Source: JAFLTL01 sp964389525 (GTDB lineage Bacteria > Bacteroidota > Bacteroidia > Bacteroidales > Muribaculaceae). From it: 64,000 nt of DNA. The position numbers were made by a program, and so were the translations under genes. The stretch is taken from positions 1 through 64,000 of the forward strand of contig CAYMEX010000005.1 of the NCBI GenBank assembly GCA_964389525.1, given 5' to 3'. Shown in pieces: positions 61,345-64,000 of this stretch; within the stretch, counting starts at the first letter, position 1, and every line of letters starts with the position of its first letter. Below the pieces are notes generated by a model. It did not search any database. It saw nothing but the letters and a program-made list of their open reading frames with translations, and was not told the DNA's origin.

Positions 61345-61770
61345 ATGAAAATACTTATTATCAACGGTCCCAACCTCAATCTTCTGGGTGTGCGTGAGCC
61401 TGGCGTCTACGGCAATATCTCGATGGATGACTATCTCGAGGCCTTGTGTGCCGATTATCACGATATTGAGATAGAGTATTTTCAGAGCAACCATGAGGGA
61501 GAGATCATCGACCGGTTGCACGAGGTAGGTTTCGACATGGAGTATAAAGGGGTGGCGCTTAATGCTGGAGCCTACACCCACACTTCGCTTGCGATTGCCG
61601 ATGCGATCCGTGCCATTGAGCTTCCTGTCGTCGAGGTGCACATCTCCAACGTGCATTCGCGTGAGGAGATACGCCACCGTTCACTCATCGCTCCGGCCTG
61701 CAAGGGGGTGATTGCCGGTTTCGGCCTCGATTCATATCGCCTTGCCGTCGAGGCTCTCAAGGAGCTGTAA
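61345..61770 (+). CDS. aroQ: 3-dehydroquinate dehydratase, type II
   Basis: A 141-residue dodecameric enzyme of the shikimate pathway that removes water from 3-dehydroquinate. NGPNLNLLGVREPGVYG contains the catalytic Arg/Tyr loop, FQSNHEGEIID and LNAGAYTHTS the substrate-binding residues, and VEVHISNVHSREEIRH the conserved His-rich segment. It starts 23 bases after the MBL gene. Its last 39 bases overlap the convergent glycosyltransferase gene on the other strand. Confidence 0.97.
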   Translation: MKILIINGPNLNLLGVREPGVYGNISMDDYLEALCADYHDIEIEYFQSNHEGEIIDRLHEVGFDMEYKGVALNAGAYTHTSLAIADAIRAIELPVVEVHISNVHSREEIRHRSLIAPACKGVIAGFGLDSYRLAVEALKEL

Positions 61771-62973
61771 GTAGCATCGGCCGATAGCTTTTGCGTCAAA
61801 TTTTTCGACTGAGAGTCTGAGGCTTTGAGCCTTGGGCGCTGAGTCGCTGAGCGCCCATGCGAGAGCTTCGGCTATCGCGTGGCTGTCGCCCGGTGCTACG
61901 AGGCGTCCGTTCACGCCGTCGTCGATTATGTCGCGCTGTCCGCCGCTGTCGGTGGCCACGGCCACGCAGCCGCTGGCAAGTCCCTCGACGATCGTTGTGG
62001 GCAGCATCTCGAAGCGCGATGTCGACAATATCACTTTCGCCTGACCCATCAATGCCCTGACTTCTGTCTCATTCAGCGGGCCGAGCCATCGGTGTGGCAT
62101 TCTGAGCCGGTCAAGCGCGCGGCTGTCGCGCAGACCGCCGAAAAAGACCGCTTCTGCGTCGCGTGCCTGTCCGCTGTCGTGAAGCAGGTTGAGTGCCTCG
62201 ACGGCAAGAGGCAGGTTTTTCACGTCGTCGTCGAGCCGCGCCGCTCCCATCGCTATCATGGGTTTTCGGTCGGCGTCGTTAATGCTGTCGGGTGCCGGCA
62301 GTGCTATCGGGTTGGGTATTACGTCTATTTCTCTGCCTTCGAGCAGTGCGCTCTCTTTGGCGCGGTTGGCAAGCCACGAGCTCACGGCCACAAATCTAAG
62401 ATGAGGAAACCGGCTGTATAGTGCCGATTTACGGTTCCATACACGGCGCGACAAGTCGTGGCTCCATGCCATGCCGTGAAGCATCGGGCAGTTACCGCAG
62501 TGCGTGTCTCCGCTCCATCGGCGGCAGTCGCCCGGCAGATGGCATATCCCGGTCATGGCCCACTGGTCGTGCATGACCATCAGTGTCGGCTTGCCAAGCG
62601 TGCATATTTGCCCGATTTCGGCAAGAGAGAGAAATCCCTGACAAGTCCACCCTATGATGATTGCGTCGGCTTCAGCGACGAAAGGATGCGATTTTACGGC
62701 CACTCCTGTCGATGCCGTCGACACCTTCCAGAGGTCGCGGCGGTTTAATGAGTTTTGCAGGAATATTTCGCCTCGCTCGGCTATAAAAGGCAGGAGACGG
62801 CTCCGGCTGTCGCCGGAAACCGTCTCTACAAAATCATTATTGGCATTGATGTCTTTGCGCAGCACTATCATGCGTGCGTCGTGGCCGAGGTCGCGCAGGG
62901 CCTCGGTGATGCGCCGGGTCACTATGGCGGCGCCTCCGGCCGACTCAGAGGTCGACAGCAGTGCTATGCGCAT
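61732..62973 (-). CDS. Glycosyltransferase family 4 protein
   Basis: A 413-residue GT-B enzyme that adds a sugar to a surface polysaccharide or lipid acceptor. The N-terminus MRIALLSTSESAGGAAIVTR has the usual glycine loop; WTCQGFLSLAEI and MVMHDQWAMTGICHLPGDC follow. A C-terminal donor-binding domain carries SRFEMLPTTIVEGLASGCVAVAT with the conserved Glu-rich pattern. A Cys cluster (CHLPGDCRRWSGDTHCGNC) is seen in many wall-glycan GT4 proteins. The gene faces aroQ and overlaps it by 39 bases at the 3' ends. Confidence 0.9.
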   Translation of the reverse strand: MRIALLSTSESAGGAAIVTRRITEALRDLGHDARMIVLRKDINANNDFVETVSGDSRSRLLPFIAERGEIFLQNSLNRRDLWKVSTASTGVAVKSHPFVAEADAIIIGWTCQGFLSLAEIGQICTLGKPTLMVMHDQWAMTGICHLPGDCRRWSGDTHCGNCPMLHGMAWSHDLSRRVWNRKSALYSRFPHLRFVAVSSWLANRAKESALLEGREIDVIPNPIALPAPDSINDADRKPMIAMGAARLDDDVKNLPLAVEALNLLHDSGQARDAEAVFFGGLRDSRALDRLRMPHRWLGPLNETEVRALMGQAKVILSTSRFEMLPTTIVEGLASGCVAVATDSGGQRDIIDDGVNGRLVAPGDSHAIAEALAWALSDSAPKAQSLRLSVEKFDAKAIGRCYLQLLESLDGKAI

Positions 62974-63006
62974 CGGTCGGTGCGTGTGTGTGGGGGTGAA
63001 GGGTGC

Positions 63007-64000
63007 TTAAAGCAGCTTCTTCACGTTCGACTCAAGCTGCGTCAGGTCGTCGATGCGGGCCACAAGGTCGCCGTTGCGGTCGATGAGGAATGTGGCGGGG
63101 ATATTGCCGACATTGTACAGCAGCAGGTATGTGGCACCGGTCTTGGGCGAGTTGTAGACTGTGGTCCAGGGGAGATTGGTGGCCGACTTGCGCCAGCTGA
63201 ACTCATCGGAGTCGAGGCCGACCTGATAGATGTTGACACCGCCGTTGGAGTCATCGGCGATCTTGTTGAGCAGCACGTTGAGTGCCGGAGCGAATTCTGC
63301 CGAGTAAGTGGTGAAGCTGAGGATTGTCGGTTTGCCGTTGGCTGCGACCTCCGAGAGTTTCACCTCTTTGCCGTTCTCATCCATCAGTGCGATGTCGGGG
63401 AACTGCACTTCCGTCGCAGGTATGTCGGTGCCGACCTCGCGCGGCGGACGTGTGGCGCGCTGGGCTGCGATATAGAGCTGTGTCAGATACTTGGTGCGCG
63501 GGTCGTCGGGACGCTCGCGTGTGTATGCGTTGGCTACGGCGCCGATTATGCGCAAGTCGCTGCGGTCCGACGGGTTGAAGAGCGGAGCACCGCCGGGGAG
63601 CTGCTTGTTGATGATGTAGTAGGCGGCGATGCCGGCCGGATCAGTGAGAAGCAGCTGGCTTACCTGACGCTTGAGCGAGTCGGCGTCGGTGCCCGGTGTG
63701 GCGAGCAGAGTGTTGACGTTCTGCATCATGTCGGCCTGCAGCGTGCCCTTCATCTCGTAGTTGCGGTCGATGGCAGGGGCGGTGGCGTTGACGGTCACGG
63801 TCTCGATCGAGTCAACGGGGAAGTAGGCCGAGGAGTTGCCGATCGTCAGACGATAGATCTCGGGACGCGCCGGAGCCTCCTGTGCGAACGAGTAATTGCC
63901 GTCGGCACCGAGACGCACGGTGTCCATCGTGTACCAGTTGCCGTTCGGAGCCATTCCCTCAAGGGTAAGAAGCTCGTTGTCGGCGCCGGTGATCACACCG
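63007..64000 (-). CDS. DUF4369/thioredoxin-fold lipoprotein-like protein (N-terminus off the window)
   Basis: At least 331 residues, open to the window edge so the signal peptide is missing. The N-terminal half has the DUF4369 pattern (LLTLEGMAPNGNWYTMDTVRL, YRLTIGNSSAYFPVDSIE). The C-terminal half is an AhpC/TlpA-like thioredoxin fold: FPDIALMDENGKEVKLSEVA, then PTILSFTTYSAEFAPALN and NIPATFLIDRNGDLVARI. Where related enzymes have Trp-Cys-x-x-Cys there is Tyr-Ser-Ala-Glu-Phe, so no redox cysteine pair is present. It probably serves as a binding or scaffold protein rather than a disulfide reductase. Confidence 0.82.
   Translation of the reverse strand, partial: GVITGADNELLTLEGMAPNGNWYTMDTVRLGADGNYSFAQEAPARPEIYRLTIGNSSAYFPVDSIETVTVNATAPAIDRNYEMKGTLQADMMQNVNTLLATPGTDADSLKRQVSQLLLTDPAGIAAYYIINKQLPGGAPLFNPSDRSDLRIIGAVANAYTRERPDDPRTKYLTQLYIAAQRATRPPREVGTDIPATEVQFPDIALMDENGKEVKLSEVAANGKPTILSFTTYSAEFAPALNVLLNKIADDSNGGVNIYQVGLDSDEFSWRKSATNLPWTTVYNSPKTGATYLLLYNVGNIPATFLIDRNGDLVARIDDLTQLESNVKKLL

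Overview
The window is a stretch of a Bacteroidales chromosome, most likely from the Muribaculaceae. This rests on SusC/SusD with an ECF sigma factor and a FecR anti-sigma factor, Bacteroidota-type -7 promoter boxes (TAnnTTTG) before many genes, a fumarate reductase with a single five-helix cytochrome b, DUF4922 and DUF4919 proteins, and a rather high GC content for the order. The family assignment is an inference; the order is well supported. No rRNA, CRISPR array or intact prophage is present. One tRNA gene (Leu, anticodon TAA) is visible.

Layout. 1-3058: a class II aldolase gene (cut by the window edge) and an AT-rich esterase/acyltransferase pair. 3362-6864: fumarate reductase operon (cytochrome b, flavoprotein, iron-sulfur subunit) closed by a clear terminator. 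6997-9990: two carbohydrate-active lipoproteins. 9991-11583: a long non-coding island of small hairpins. 11584-16157: an orphan phage-type terminase large subunit and a large unknown protein. 16322-17452: OmpA-family protein, then a second hairpin island. 18310-28152: a tightly overlapping seven-gene operon that looks like a peptidoglycan cleavage, uptake and salvage system (amidase-like protein, glycosyltransferase, DUF4922 HIT-like protein, SpoIID-like protein, AmpG/MurT-like permease, NamZ-type exo-muramidase, BadF-type sugar kinase). 28398-36385: TatA/TatC, an OmpA protein, tRNA-Leu, cytidine deaminase, an outer-membrane protein, a MATE pump, a Bax-inhibitor-1 protein and ArgS. 36654-43504: an RND efflux operon (adaptor, pump, outer-membrane factor) followed by lpxA. 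43724-51318: ECF sigma factor, FecR, SusC, SusD, with a hairpin island between the sigma and fecR genes. 51319-52600: an IS200-like REP-associated transposase (RAYT) between inverted hairpin modules. 52613-56593: lipoprotein, ABC ATPase, FtsX-like permease and DUF4919 protein. 56812-64000: serC, serA, trmD, an RsmI-like methyltransferase, a metallo-beta-lactamase-fold hydrolase, aroQ, a GT4 glycosyltransferase and a thioredoxin-fold protein cut by the window edge.

The most unusual element is the repeat system. Four copies of a three-hairpin module of about 100 bases, ending in the motif TTGTTACA, lie in three intergenic islands; two of them flank the RAYT gene as inverted repeats, and the RAYT stop codon lies inside one module's end motif. 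The islands around them are built largely from short perfect hairpins whose loops are GAA, GCA, GGA or GTA (GNA triloops), mostly closed by a C-G pair, a loop type known to be exceptionally stable in single-stranded DNA. This suggests a Bacteroidales REP/RAYT system whose substrate is a family of GNA-loop DNA hairpins.
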